From Sphaerotilus sp. (GTDB lineage Bacteria; Pseudomonadota; Gammaproteobacteria; Burkholderiales; Burkholderiaceae_C): a DNA stretch of 56,420 bases. Below are positions 8,445 through 17,555 of this stretch, in pieces. Position 1 is the stretch's first letter. Every line of letters starts with the position of its first letter. The DNA is taken from positions 1 through 56,420 of the forward strand of contig JAAFKB010000013.1 in NCBI GenBank assembly GCA_013299055.1, written 5' to 3'. The notes beneath the pieces were generated by a model that saw only the letters and a list, made by a program, of their open reading frames with translations, was not told where the DNA came from and ran no database searches. Made by a program: the position numbers and the translations under genes.

Positions 8445-9302
8445 ATGCCTGCGCCCACTCTTGCAGGCATCGGCCTGCGCCAGCCCCACGCGGCGGCCCT
8501 GCGCCAGCAGCACCCGCCGCTGGGGTTTCTCGAAGTCCACAGCGAGAACTACTTTGCCCCCGGTGGCGCGGCCCGGGCGGTGCTCGCCGACCTGCGGCAG
8601 GACTACGCCATCAGCCTCCACGGCGTGGGCCTGTCCCTGGGCAGCGCCTGCGGGCTGGATGCGTGGCACCTCGACCGGCTGGCCGAACTGGTGGCCGCCG
8701 TCGAGCCGGTGCGCGTGTCCGACCATGCCAGCTTCGCCCGGGTCGATCCGGGGCAGGGCGCATCGGTCTGGCATGGTGCCGACCTGCTGCCGATCGCCTT
8801 CACCGACGCGGCACTGGCGATCCTGGTCCGCAACGTGCAGCAGGTGCAGGAGCGGCTGCGCCGGCCGATCCTGGTCGAGAACCTGAGCGCCTACCTCGGC
8901 TGGGCCGACGACGGGCTGGCCGAACCCGAATTCTTCAATGCACTGGTGCAGCGCAGCGGCTGCGGCCTGCTGCTCGATGTCAACAACCTGGTCGTCAACG
9001 CGCTGAACCAGGGGGATGGCGAAGCCGCCGCCGTGCGGCGTGCCTGTGCCTGGGTGGACCGCCTTGCACCCGGTGTGGCGGGCGAGATCCATCTGGCTGG
9101 CTATACCGAAACCGACACCCTGGTCATCGATGACCACGGCAGCCGTGTCCACCCGCCGGTCTGGCAGGTCTACGCCCACGCCTTGCGCCGGCACGGACCC
9201 GTGCCCACGCTGATCGAATGGGACACCGACCTGCCGACGCTGGCGGTGTTGCTCGACGAAGCCGCCCAGGCGGACGCGCTGCAGCGCGAGGTGTGCCCAT
9301 GA
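8445..9302 (+). CDS. bufB: MNIO family enzyme (DUF692), bufferin-modifying
   Basis: A 285-residue TIM-barrel DUF692 protein (multinuclear non-heme iron oxidative enzyme). The metal-ligand motifs are all present: [52 protein letters not shown] and LIEWDTDLP. In the bufferin pathway this enzyme oxidises precursor cysteines to heterocycles and needs a DUF2063-type partner. That partner gene follows with an ATGA overlap at 9299-9302, which indicates translational coupling. The cytoplasmic location fits modification before export of the precursor. Also named GigA in Cupriavidus. Confidence 0.92.
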   Translation: MPAPTLAGIGLRQPHAAALRQQHPPLGFLEVHSENYFAPGGAARAVLADLRQDYAISLHGVGLSLGSACGLDAWHLDRLAELVAAVEPVRVSDHASFARVDPGQGASVWHGADLLPIAFTDAALAILVRNVQQVQERLRRPILVENLSAYLGWADDGLAEPEFFNALVQRSGCGLLLDVNNLVVNALNQGDGEAAAVRRACAWVDRLAPGVAGEIHLAGYTETDTLVIDDHGSRVHPPVWQVYAHALRRHGPVPTLIEWDTDLPTLAVLLDEAAQADALQREVCP

Positions 9303-10000
9303 ACCCGACTCCTGGCGATACCCCCGATGACCTGCGCCGCGAGCAGATCCGCCAGCGGCTGCTGATGCAGGCACTGCGCAGCGGCCAGTCTGGCGCGCTT
9401 GGCGGCTGGATGCGGGCCCCGGCGCGGACCGATCTGGCGCGCGGACTGGCGGTCTACACCGCGAACGCTGCGGTGAACGCCGAGCGGGCGCTGGCGGCGC
9501 GTTACCCGACCGTCCAGGCGATGCTCGGCGAGGACACCTTCGTGCCGATGGCCCGTGCCTTCTGGCGCCAGCACCCGCCGAGCCGCGGCGATCTGGCGCA
9601 GTGGGGCGATGCCTTGCCGGCGTTCCTGGCGGCAGCGCCGCAGTTGGCCGAACTGCCGTACCTGGCCGATGTGGCGCGGCTGGACAACGCCGTCACCCAG
9701 GCCGAGGGGGCTGCGGACGCCACGACCAGCACCCAGGTCGAGATGGACGGGCAGGCGCTGCAGGCCGCTCCCGGGATGGCGCTGGTGGACAGCCCGTACC
9801 CGGTGGTGACGATCTGGCGCGCCCACCACGACCCGCAGCAGACCACGCAGCCCGACCCCTTCGCCGACGCCCGCGCCGCACTGGCCGACGCCATCGCCGA
9901 GACCGCACTCGTCTGGCGGGAAGGTTGGGTGGTGCGCGTGGTCGCCGTGGATGCACCGACCGCTGCGCTCCTGCGCGACGCACTGGCCCCTGAACACTGA
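9299..10000 (+). CDS. bufC: DUF2063 partner protein of the MNIO enzyme
   Basis: A 233-residue protein starting at the ATG that overlaps the bufB stop. The N-terminal half has the DUF2063 signature: [20 protein letters not shown], then [13 protein letters not shown], then [17 protein letters not shown]. These proteins bind the precursor leader and complex with the MNIO enzyme, as shown for bufferin and related systems. The C-terminal half is less conserved. It corresponds to GigB/BufC. The role is taken from the family and the operon position. Confidence 0.88.
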   Translation: MNPTPGDTPDDLRREQIRQRLLMQALRSGQSGALGGWMRAPARTDLARGLAVYTANAAVNAERALAARYPTVQAMLGEDTFVPMARAFWRQHPPSRGDLAQWGDALPAFLAAAPQLAELPYLADVARLDNAVTQAEGAADATTSTQVEMDGQALQAAPGMALVDSPYPVVTIWRAHHDPQQTTQPDPFADARAALADAIAETALVWREGWVVRVVAVDAPTAALLRDALAPEH

Positions 10001-10027
10001 TCCCACTCCCCCCATTGGAGACCGACG

Positions 10028-10483
10028 ATGCTGACCGACACCCTGCGGCACGCCCATGCCCGCTTCACCGACCTGTGCGCATCGCTGCAGCCCCTGGCGC
10101 AGCTCGCGGCGCGGCTGTTCGTCGCCAAGGTCTTCTTCCTGGCCGGCCTGACCAAGCTGCGCGACTGGGAGACCACACTGCTGCTGTTCACTGAGGAGTA
10201 CAAGGTGCCGTTGCTGCCGCCGGAACTCGCGGCGTTCGCCGGCACGGCGGGCGAGATCGTGCTGCCGGTGCTGCTGGTGCTCGGCCTGGGCGGTCGGCTG
10301 GCGGCGCTGGGGCTGTCGGTGGTGAACGTGGTGGCGGTGCTCAGCGTGCCGGAGATGCCCGAGCCGGCGCTGGCGCTGCATGTGTTCTGGGGCAGTCTGC
10401 TGGTCGGGCTGGTGCTGTGGGGGCCGGGACGGTGGTCGCTGGACGCCCGGCTCGGGCATGATCCGCGGCTGCATTCAACTTGA
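10028..10483 (+). CDS. bufD: DoxX family membrane protein of the bufferin operon
   Basis: A 151-residue protein with about four transmembrane helices, and the DoxX-type opening FVAKVFFLAGLTKLRDW followed by LLPPELAAFAGTAGEIVLPV. GGAG stands 8 bases before the ATG. It is the fourth gene of the cluster, as in gigPABT (GigT) and many bufferin loci. Its function is unresolved; a redox or membrane-integrity role during metal stress is proposed for DoxX proteins. The next gene starts within 10 bases, so read-through into the Ynj-type operon is possible. Confidence 0.85.
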   Translation: MLTDTLRHAHARFTDLCASLQPLAQLAARLFVAKVFFLAGLTKLRDWETTLLLFTEEYKVPLLPPELAAFAGTAGEIVLPVLLVLGLGGRLAALGLSVVNVVAVLSVPEMPEPALALHVFWGSLLVGLVLWGPGRWSLDARLGHDPRLHST

Positions 10484-10491
10484 GGTCCGCC

Positions 10492-11712
10492 GTGAATCCC
10501 TCTGTCTCCGCACCACGCTTGTCCCGCCGCGCTGTCGTGGCGGCGCTCACGGCCGCCGGCGCCTGGCCAGCATGGGCGGCGGGCGACCCGACGGCCTGGA
10601 AACGTGTCGAGGCGGAAGCCCGCGGCCAGACCGTCCACTTCAACGCCTGGGCGGGCAGCGAGCGCATCAACGCCTACCTGCAATGGGCGGCGGGCGAGCT
10701 GCAGCGCCTGCACGGCGTGACGCTGCACCACGTCAAGATCACCGACGCCGCCGAGGTGATCCGCCGCGTGCGGGCGGAGAAGGCGGCCGGTCGGGTGGGC
10801 GATGGTTCGGTGGACCTGGTCTGGATCAACGGCGAGAACTTCCTGACGATGAAGCGCGAGGGGCTGCTGTTCGGCCCGTGGGCGGAAGCGTTGCCGGCGT
10901 TCGCCGCCGTCGATGTGGTGGGCAAGCCGACGACAAGGCTGGACTTTTCCGAGCCGGTCGAGGGTCTGGAGGCGCCGTGGGGCATGGCGCAGCTCACCTT
11001 CTTCGCCGACGGCCAGCGCGTGACCACCCCGCCCGACAACCTCACCGAGCTGACCGCCTGGGCGCTGCGCCATCCAGGGCGGTTCACCTACCCGCGTCCA
11101 CCACAGTTCCACGGCACCACCTTCGTCAAGCAGGTGCTGATGGAAACCACGGCTGACCGCGCCGCGCTGACCCGGCCGCACAGCGCCGAGGCATTCGCCC
11201 GCGTCACCGCGCCGCTGTGGAAGGCGCTCGATGCACTGCACCCGCACCTGTGGCGGCAAGGGCGGCAGTTCCCCGCGAGCGACGCGGCGGCCCGGCAGAT
11301 GCTGGCCGACGGCGAGCTGTGGATCAGCCTGACCTTCAACCCCAACGAGGCCGCGGGCGAGATGCTGGCGGGCAAGCTGTCGTCGTCGGTGGTGAGCTAC
11401 CAGCACAGCGGCGGCACGGTCGGCAACACGCACTTCGTGGCGATCCCGTTCAACGCCCGCGCCAAGGCGGCGGCGCAGGTGGTGGCCAACTTCCTGCTCT
11501 CGCCCGCCGCGCAGGCCCGCAAGGCCGACGTGCGCCAGTGGGGCGACCCGACCGTGCTGGCAATGGATCGGCTCACCCCGGTCGAGCGGGCACTGTTCCA
11601 GAGCGGTGCGCTGCCGGGCACGGTGCGCAAGCCGGCGCCGGTCTGGCCCGAGCCGCATGGTTCCTGGGTCGAGCCGATCGAGCAGGAATGGCTGCGGCGC
11701 TACGGTCGCTGA
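10492..11712 (+). CDS. ynjB: ABC transporter substrate-binding protein (YnjB-like)
   Basis: A 406-residue periplasmic binding protein. GAGG at 10482-10485 favours the GTG start at 10492 over an in-frame TTG at 10480. The N-terminus RLSRRAVVAALTAAGAWPAWA is a signal peptide with a twin-arginine-like SRR motif. The mature part begins GQTVHFNAWAGSERINAYL and contains DLVWINGENFLTMK, typical of the YnjB branch of the iron/thiamine/molybdate binding-protein superfamily. The next gene, encoding the permease, overlaps by 25 bases. The ligand of the E. coli homologue is not established, so I assign none. Confidence 0.85.
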   Translation: MNPSVSAPRLSRRAVVAALTAAGAWPAWAAGDPTAWKRVEAEARGQTVHFNAWAGSERINAYLQWAAGELQRLHGVTLHHVKITDAAEVIRRVRAEKAAGRVGDGSVDLVWINGENFLTMKREGLLFGPWAEALPAFAAVDVVGKPTTRLDFSEPVEGLEAPWGMAQLTFFADGQRVTTPPDNLTELTAWALRHPGRFTYPRPPQFHGTTFVKQVLMETTADRAALTRPHSAEAFARVTAPLWKALDALHPHLWRQGRQFPASDAAARQMLADGELWISLTFNPNEAAGEMLAGKLSSSVVSYQHSGGTVGNTHFVAIPFNARAKAAAQVVANFLLSPAAQARKADVRQWGDPTVLAMDRLTPVERALFQSGALPGTVRKPAPVWPEPHGSWVEPIEQEWLRRYGR

Positions 11713-13376
11713 GTGCGCCGACGCCGCCTGCATGGCGGCTGGCGCGCTGGGTGGTCTGGGTGGCTTGCGCCGGGCTGGTGGCATTGCCGCTGGGGTTGGC
11801 GCTGCTGGCTGCCGTGCGCGAAGCGGCCACGGTGGCGGCGTGGCAGACGCTGTGTGACGACCCGCAGACCGGACCGGCGCTGCAGGCCAGTCTGGTGTCG
11901 GGGCTGGGCAGCACGGTGCTGGCCACGGGGCTGAGCCTGTGGCTGACCACGCAGCTCTGGGACCATCCGCGCTGGCAGACGCTGCAGCGGCGCCTGCCGG
12001 CGATGCTGGCGGTGCCGCACGCGGCGCTGGCGATCGGGCTGTTGCTGCTGTGGATGCCGGGGGGCTGGATCGCCCGGCTGCTCGCGCCACTGGTCGGCTG
12101 GGACGCCCCGCCGGACTGGACCACCGTGAACGACCCGCAGGCGCTGGCCCTGACGCTGGCGCTGGTGCTCAAGGAGACGCCCTTTCTGCTCTGGACGATC
12201 GCGGCGCTGCTGGCGCGGCCGGATGTGGCGGTGCGGCTGCGGCAGCAGCTGCAGCTCGGACGCAGCCTCGGCTACACGTCCGCGCAGGTCTGGTGGCGCG
12301 TGGTGTGGCCGGCGTGGGGCGGGGCGCTGGGGTGGCCGGTCGCGGCGGTGGCGGCCTACGGGCTGACGGTGGTGGACATGGCGCTGGTCCTCGGGCCGGG
12401 TTCGCCGCCGACGCTGGCGGTGCTGGCGTGGCAGTGGTTGCTGGACGCGGATCCGCTGCGCAACGCCCAAGGGGCGGCTGCCGCGGCGGCACTCGTGGCG
12501 GTCATGGGGGCGCTGGCGCTCGTGCTGCTGGCCATGCACCGCGCCGCGCAGCCGGTGCTGCAGGCGCGGCGTGTCCGTGGCCCGCGGCCGACACCCACCC
12601 TGCGCCCGCCCACCGCAGCAGGCATGGCGCAGATGGCGCAGGCGGGGCTGACCGCGCTCTGGGTCGCGGCAGGTCTGGCGCTCCTGGTGGCGTCGTGCAG
12701 CGGCGTCTGGCGCTTCCCGGCGCTGTGGCCGACGGTGTGGACGCTGTCTGCCTGGGCGCAGGTCGGCACCGCGTCCGCGACCGTGTGGACGACCTTGGCC
12801 GTGGCGCTGGCGGCCTCCAGCCTGTCGGTCGGCCTCGCCGCGCTCTGGCTGGAGGCGACACCCCCGACCTGGGACCGCATCACCACGGCCTTCGCGCTCG
12901 TGCCGGTGGTCGTGCCCGGGCTGCTGCTGATGGTCGGGGTGTACCGGATCGCGCTGGCGCTGCGGCTGGATGGCACGCTCGCCGGGCTGGTGGTGGTGCA
13001 TGTCTGGATGGCGCTGCCGTATGTGCTGGTGACGCTGCTGCCGGCGTGGCGGCGGTTCGATCCGCGCCACGCCTGGGTGGCGCAGGCGCTCGGCCGCTCG
13101 CGGCTGGCGTTTGCGTGGCAGGTGAAGCGGCCGCTGCTGGCTGCGCCACTGGCCTCGGCGCTGGCGGTGGGCTTCGCCGTCAGCGTGGCGCAGTACCTGC
13201 CGACGCTGTTCACCGGCGCCGGCCGGCTCGCCACCGTGACGACCGAGGCGGTGACCTTGTCCGCCGGCGGTCAGCGCGCGACGGGCGCGGCCTTTGCGGT
13301 GCTGCAGGCGCTGCTGCCGCTGCTGGGCTTTGCGCTGGCGGGTGCGGTCGGTCGGGCACAGGCGGTGCGGGCATGA
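11688..13376 (+). CDS. ynjC: ABC transporter permease, fused two-domain type (YnjC-like)
   Basis: A 562-residue inner-membrane protein starting at an ATG inside the end of the binding-protein gene. It carries two tandem BPD_transp_1 domains of about six helices each (roughly residues 60-270 and 320-555). Each has an EAA-like loop: ARTQ-type QLQLGRSLGYTSAQVWWRVVWP in the first half is clear, and AQALGRSRLAFAWQVKRP in the second half. Fused FbpB-type permeases of this size are normal for YnjC. It ends with an ATGA overlap with the ATPase gene. It should move the YnjB ligand inward. Confidence 0.87.
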   Translation: MAAALRSLSAPTPPAWRLARWVVWVACAGLVALPLGLALLAAVREAATVAAWQTLCDDPQTGPALQASLVSGLGSTVLATGLSLWLTTQLWDHPRWQTLQRRLPAMLAVPHAALAIGLLLLWMPGGWIARLLAPLVGWDAPPDWTTVNDPQALALTLALVLKETPFLLWTIAALLARPDVAVRLRQQLQLGRSLGYTSAQVWWRVVWPAWGGALGWPVAAVAAYGLTVVDMALVLGPGSPPTLAVLAWQWLLDADPLRNAQGAAAAAALVAVMGALALVLLAMHRAAQPVLQARRVRGPRPTPTLRPPTAAGMAQMAQAGLTALWVAAGLALLVASCSGVWRFPALWPTVWTLSAWAQVGTASATVWTTLAVALAASSLSVGLAALWLEATPPTWDRITTAFALVPVVVPGLLLMVGVYRIALALRLDGTLAGLVVVHVWMALPYVLVTLLPAWRRFDPRHAWVAQALGRSRLAFAWQVKRPLLAAPLASALAVGFAVSVAQYLPTLFTGAGRLATVTTEAVTLSAGGQRATGAAFAVLQALLPLLGFALAGAVGRAQAVRA

Positions 13377-14011
13377 CGGCGCTGCGTCTGGTCGAGGTGA
13401 CGGTGACGCTGCACGGCCGCCCGCTCGTCGGGCCGGTGACCGCCGAGGTCGCGCCGGGCGAGGTGCTGGCGGTGACGGGGCCGAGTGGCTGCGGCAAGAG
13501 TTCGCTGCTGCAGGCCCTGGCCGGGCTGGCCGCGCCGCCGCTGCGGGCCATGGGCGAACTGTGGCTCGGCGAGGTGCCGCTGCACGCGCTGCCGGTCGAG
13601 GCGCGGCGGCTCGGGCTGATGTTCCAGGACGACTTGCTGTTTCCCCACATGACTGTTCTCGACAACCTGCTGTTCGCGATGCCCGCCGGCCGCCGCGCCG
13701 ACCGCGTGGCCTGCGCCGAGGCTGCGCTGTGGGACGCTGGCCTGGCCGACCACACCGCGCACCACCCGCACCAGCTCTCCGGCGGCCAGCGTCAGCGGGT
13801 CGCCTTGCTGCGCACATTGCTGGCCGCGCCACGGGCCTTGCTGCTGGACGAGCCGTTCTCGCGGCTGGATGCGGCGCGGCGGGCGGCGATGCGCGCCGTG
13901 GTGTGGCAGACGCTGGCGCGCCACGGGCTGCCCGCCGTGCTGGTCACGCACGACCCGGCCGACATCCCGCCGGGCGCGCAGGTGCTGGCACTGGGGGACG
14001 CCGATGCTTGA
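13373..14011 (+). CDS. ynjD: ABC transporter ATP-binding protein (YnjD-like)
   Basis: A 212-residue ATPase with all hallmark motifs: Walker A GPSGCGKS at residues 36-43, Q-loop MFQDDLLFPHMT, signature LSGGQRQR, Walker B ALLLDEP and H-loop LVTHDP. At this length it lacks the C-terminal regulatory domain seen in longer iron/sulfate ATPases, as is usual for YnjD. It is translationally coupled to the permease (ATGA at 13373) and overlaps the next gene by 8 bases. Confidence 0.92.
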   Translation: MTALRLVEVTVTLHGRPLVGPVTAEVAPGEVLAVTGPSGCGKSSLLQALAGLAAPPLRAMGELWLGEVPLHALPVEARRLGLMFQDDLLFPHMTVLDNLLFAMPAGRRADRVACAEAALWDAGLADHTAHHPHQLSGGQRQRVALLRTLLAAPRALLLDEPFSRLDAARRAAMRAVVWQTLARHGLPAVLVTHDPADIPPGAQVLALGDADA

Positions 14012-14636
14012 CCGCCTGATGCTCTCCGTGCTGGCGCCGACCGTGCAGCAGCTCGCGTCGGCGCTGGTGCGGCACGGCGCCACGGCGGACGCGGTGACGC
14101 TGGCGGGCGCGGCGGTGGGCCTCTCGGGCAGCGTGCTGGTGGCGCTGGGCTACCCGCTGGCGGGGCTGGTGCTGATGGCGCTGGGGCGGCTGGCGGACGG
14201 GCTGGACGGCGCCATCGCCCGCCTGACCACGCCGACGGCGCGCGGTGCCTTCCTCGACATCACGCTCGATTTCCTGTTCTATGCCAGCGTGCCGCTGGCC
14301 TTCGCGGTGCTGGATCCTGCCGCCAACGCGCTGCCGGCGGCGGGCCTGCTGGCGGCGTTCATCGGCACGGGGTCGAGTTTCCTCGCCTTCGCCATCCTGG
14401 CCGAGCGGCAGGGGCTGGACAGCACGGCCTATCCGCAAAAAGGGTTCCATTACCTGGGCGGCCTGACCGAAGGCACCGAGACGCTGCTGTGCTTTGCGGC
14501 GATGTGTCTGTGGCCGACGGCGTTCCCGCTGCTGGCGTTCGGCTTCGCCGCGCTGTGCGGCCTGACCCTCCTCACCCGGTTGCATGCCGGGTGGACGCTG
14601 CTGGATGCGGCACCTGACAAGGACTCGCGCCCATGA
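14004..14636 (+). CDS. ynjF: CDP-alcohol phosphatidyltransferase family protein (YnjF-like)
   Basis: A 210-residue membrane protein with about six hydrophobic helices. The catalytic motif reads DGAIARLTTPTARGAFLDITLD, i.e. DG-x2-AR-x7-G-x3-D-x3-D. All acidic residues are present, with one residue fewer than the textbook x8 spacing. The family swaps CMP of a CDP-alcohol lipid for another alcohol. E. coli carries a homologue (ynjF) beside ynjBCD, so the linkage with the importer is conserved although the lipid product is unknown. The start overlaps the ATPase gene and the stop overlaps the next gene (ATGA at 14633). Confidence 0.85.
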   Translation: MLDRLMLSVLAPTVQQLASALVRHGATADAVTLAGAAVGLSGSVLVALGYPLAGLVLMALGRLADGLDGAIARLTTPTARGAFLDITLDFLFYASVPLAFAVLDPAANALPAAGLLAAFIGTGSSFLAFAILAERQGLDSTAYPQKGFHYLGGLTEGTETLLCFAAMCLWPTAFPLLAFGFAALCGLTLLTRLHAGWTLLDAAPDKDSRP

Positions 14637-16786
14637 ACCGACGTGCCTGGCTGATCCTGCTGACCGTGGTGGCCGCTGCCGCCGCGTTCTGGTTCTTCGA
14701 CCTGGGCCACTGGCTCCGTCTGGAAACGCTCAAGGCGCGTCAGGCGGAACTGGCCGCCCTGTACGCCGCGCACCCCGCCGCGGTGATCGCGGGCTACCTC
14801 GCCGTCTACGTGCTGGTCACGGCGCTGTCGCTGCCCGGCGCGGTGATCCTGACGCTGGCGGGCGGGGCCTTGTTCGGGCTGTGGACCGGGCTGGTGGTGG
14901 TGTCGTTCGCGTCCACGGCCGGGGCGACGCTGGCGTTCCTGGCCGCGCGCTATCTGCTGCGCGACAGCGTGACCCGCCGCTTCGGTGCGCGTCTGGACGA
15001 GGTCCACCGTGGCATCGACCGCGACGGCGCCTTCTACCTGTTCACGCTGCGCCTGGTGCCGCTGGTGCCGTTCTTCGTCATCAACCTGGTGATGGGCCTG
15101 ACGAAGATGCCGGCGCGGCGCTTCGCTTGGGTGAGCCAGCTCGGCATGTTGCCCGGCACGCTGGTCTACGTGAACGCGGGCACGGCGCTCGGCGGGCTGC
15201 AGTCGCTCTCGGGCATCGTGTCACCGCCCTTGCTGGGCGCGTTCGTGCTGCTGGCGGTGTTTCCGTGGATCGCGCGGGCGCTGCTGGACGGCTGGAAAGC
15301 GCGCCGCGTGCAGCGTCCGTGGGCGGCGCAGCGGCCGAAGCATCACGACCGTAATCTGGTGGTCATCGGGGCGGGCGCGGCTGGCTTGGTGACGAGCTAC
15401 ATCGCCGCCGCCGTGCGCGCCAAGGTCACGCTGGTCGAGATGCACCAGATGGGCGGCGATTGCCTGAACACCGGCTGCGTGCCGAGCAAAGCCTTGATCC
15501 GCGCCGCGAAGCTGGCGCACGAGGTGACGCGGGCGGGCGAGTTCGGGCTGGTGGCGGCCCCGGCGCAGGTGGATTTTGCGCAGGTGATGGACCGTGTGGC
15601 CGAGGCGGTGCAGGGGGTGGCGCCACACGACTCGGTCGAACGCTACACGGCGCTCGGGGTGGACGTGCGCCAGGGCCATGCGCGGCTGGTCGATCCGTGG
15701 CGGGTCGAGATCACCGCGGCGGATGGCACGCGCGAGGTGCTCACCACCCGCGCCATCGTCATCGCCACGGGGGCCGCGCCGACGGTGCCGCCGCTGCCAG
15801 GGTTGAAGGACGTGGCGTTCCTGACCAGCGACACGCTGTGGGGGCTGCGGGCGGCGCCGCGGCGGCTGGCGGTGCTGGGCGGCGGGCCGATCGGGTGCGA
15901 GCTGGCGCTGGCGCTGGCGCGGCTGGGCTGCGGCGTGACGCTGGTGGAGCAGGCGCCGCGGCTGCTGGCACGCGAGGACGACGAGGTGAGCGCGTTCGCC
16001 GTGGACGGGCTGCGGGCGGCGGGGGTGGACGTGCGGCTCGGCGTGGCGGTGCAGCGGGCCGAGGCCACGGTGGTCGGGTCGCCCGAGGGCGTGCTGCATC
16101 TGGCGGATGGTGCGGTGGTGGCGTTCGATCGCTTGCTGGTGGCGGTCGGGCGTTCGGCGCGGCTGCAGGGTTTCGGGCTGGAGGCGCTCGGCATCCCGGC
16201 GGGCCGCACCATCGAGACCAACGAGTACCTCGAAACCCTGCACCCCAACCTCTACGCCTGCGGTGACGTGGCCGGGCCGTGGCAGTTCACGCACGCGGCC
16301 GGGCACCAGGCGTGGTCGGCGGCGGTGAACGCGCTGTTCGGCACGTTCAAGCGGTTCCGCGTGGACGGCCGCGTGATGCCGGCGATCACGTTCCTCGATC
16401 CCGAGATCGCCCGCGTCGGCCTGAACGAGCGCGAGGCGGTGGCGCAGGGGGTGGCGTTCGAGGTCACGCGCTACCCGCTCGACGACCTGGACCGTGCCAT
16501 CGTCGAGCGCGAGACCGCCGGGTTCCTCAAGGTGCTGACCGTGCCGGGGCGCGACCGGATCCTGGGCGTGACCATCGTTGGCGCGCACGCGGGCGAGCTG
16601 CTGGCCGAGTTCACGCTGGCGATGCAGCACGGGCTGGGGCTGAACAAGATCCTCGGCACGGTGCATCCGTACCCGAGCTGGTCGGACGCGGCCAAGCTGA
16701 CCGCTGGCCGCTGGAAGGATGCGCACAAGCCGGAAGGCGTGTTGCAGTGGCTGGCGCGGTACCACGCCTGGCGGCGGGGAGGATGA
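14633..16786 (+). CDS. TVP38/TMEM64 membrane domain fused to mercuric-reductase-like FAD oxidoreductase
   Basis: A two-domain protein of 717 residues. Residues 1 to about 220 are a TVP38/DedA-type membrane domain with a first helix at 4-22 and a re-entrant block LPGAVILTLAGGALFG. From about residue 237 a soluble pyridine-nucleotide-disulfide oxidoreductase follows. It has the FAD-binding VVIGAGAAGLV, a redox pair Cys277/Cys282 in GGDCLNTGCVPSKAL, a second dinucleotide site VLGGGPIGCELA, and a dimerisation domain ending HPYPSWSDAAK. In that last motif the usual HPTxSE Glu is replaced by Asp. There is no N-terminal mercury-binding domain and no mer gene nearby, so mercury reduction is unlikely. 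A membrane-tethered thiol or electron-transfer role is inferred. Confidence 0.87.
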   Translation: MNRRAWLILLTVVAAAAAFWFFDLGHWLRLETLKARQAELAALYAAHPAAVIAGYLAVYVLVTALSLPGAVILTLAGGALFGLWTGLVVVSFASTAGATLAFLAARYLLRDSVTRRFGARLDEVHRGIDRDGAFYLFTLRLVPLVPFFVINLVMGLTKMPARRFAWVSQLGMLPGTLVYVNAGTALGGLQSLSGIVSPPLLGAFVLLAVFPWIARALLDGWKARRVQRPWAAQRPKHHDRNLVVIGAGAAGLVTSYIAAAVRAKVTLVEMHQMGGDCLNTGCVPSKALIRAAKLAHEVTRAGEFGLVAAPAQVDFAQVMDRVAEAVQGVAPHDSVERYTALGVDVRQGHARLVDPWRVEITAADGTREVLTTRAIVIATGAAPTVPPLPGLKDVAFLTSDTLWGLRAAPRRLAVLGGGPIGCELALALARLGCGVTLVEQAPRLLAREDDEVSAFAVDGLRAAGVDVRLGVAVQRAEATVVGSPEGVLHLADGAVVAFDRLLVAVGRSARLQGFGLEALGIPAGRTIETNEYLETLHPNLYACGDVAGPWQFTHAAGHQAWSAAVNALFGTFKRFRVDGRVMPAITFLDPEIARVGLNEREAVAQGVAFEVTRYPLDDLDRAIVERETAGFLKVLTVPGRDRILGVTIVGAHAGELLAEFTLAMQHGLGLNKILGTVHPYPSWSDAAKLTAGRWKDAHKPEGVLQWLARYHAWRRGG

Positions 16787-16787
16787 G

Positions 16788-17555
16788 ATGGCTTGGACGA
16801 GATGGACGGGGTGGCGTTTCGGGTGGGTGTTCGCGTTCGCGGGCATGACGGGGGGCGTGGTGGAGGATGCGCAGGCGCAGCAGGTGGGGGTGCCGCCGTT
16901 GCTGGTGGGGGACCGGGTCGGGCCGGGCTGGGCGTTCAGCGGATTGCCCGACCAGAAACTGCCGCGCACGCGCTACGAGAGCGTGCTGCTCGACGGACAG
17001 CGCGTGCTGCGGGCCGAGGCACAGGGCAGCTACGGTCACCTCGTCCACGACCTGCCGCCCAGCACGTCGCCAGCGTCCGGTCAACTGGTCTGGCGCTGGC
17101 GGCTCGACCGGGCCAATGCGCGGGCGGACCTGCGGCACAAGGCGGGCGACGACGTGGCGCTGAAGGTGTGCGCGTCGTTCGACCTGCCGCTGGCGCAGGT
17201 GCCGTTTGTCGAGCGGCAGGTGCTGCGCCTGGCCCGCAGCCGCACCGGGCAGGCGCTGCCGGCCGCCACCGTCTGCTACGTCTGGGATCCGTCGCTGCCG
17301 GTGGGGACCGTGCTGGACAACGCCTACAGCCGCCGCCTGCGCATGGTCATCGTGCGCGGGCAGGGCGATGCGCTGGGGGCCTGGACGGACGAGCGGCGGG
17401 ACGTGGCGGCGGACCTGCGCCGGCTGTTTGGCGACGAGCTGGGCGGGGCAGGGGACGCGCTGCCCCCACTGACGGCCGTTGCCGTGTCGGCCGATGCCGA
17501 CAACACCGGCGCCGACAGCCTGGGCCACGTCGCCACCGTGGCCCTGCAGCGATGA
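16788..17555 (+). CDS. DUF3047 domain protein, probably periplasmic
   Basis: A 255-residue protein whose ATG at 16788 follows a GGGGAGGA ribosome-binding site and lies directly after the previous stop. A hydrophobic N-terminus (WVFAFAGMTGGVVEDAQA) looks like a signal peptide with AQA cleavage. The body matches the DUF3047 pattern, with GWAFSGLPDQK, LVWRWRLD, KAGDDVALKVCASFD, YVWDP and DADNTG near the C-terminus. That last acidic motif recalls a metal- or carbohydrate-binding fold, but the function of the family is unknown. Its stop overlaps the following oxidoreductase start. Confidence 0.75.
   Translation: MAWTRWTGWRFGWVFAFAGMTGGVVEDAQAQQVGVPPLLVGDRVGPGWAFSGLPDQKLPRTRYESVLLDGQRVLRAEAQGSYGHLVHDLPPSTSPASGQLVWRWRLDRANARADLRHKAGDDVALKVCASFDLPLAQVPFVERQVLRLARSRTGQALPAATVCYVWDPSLPVGTVLDNAYSRRLRMVIVRGQGDALGAWTDERRDVAADLRRLFGDELGGAGDALPPLTAVAVSADADNTGADSLGHVATVALQR

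Noticed and set aside
14633-16786. Mercuric reductase (merA)
   Set aside because: No HMA domain, no merR/T/P genes, and an N-terminal TVP38 membrane fusion. Only the oxidoreductase superfamily is shared.
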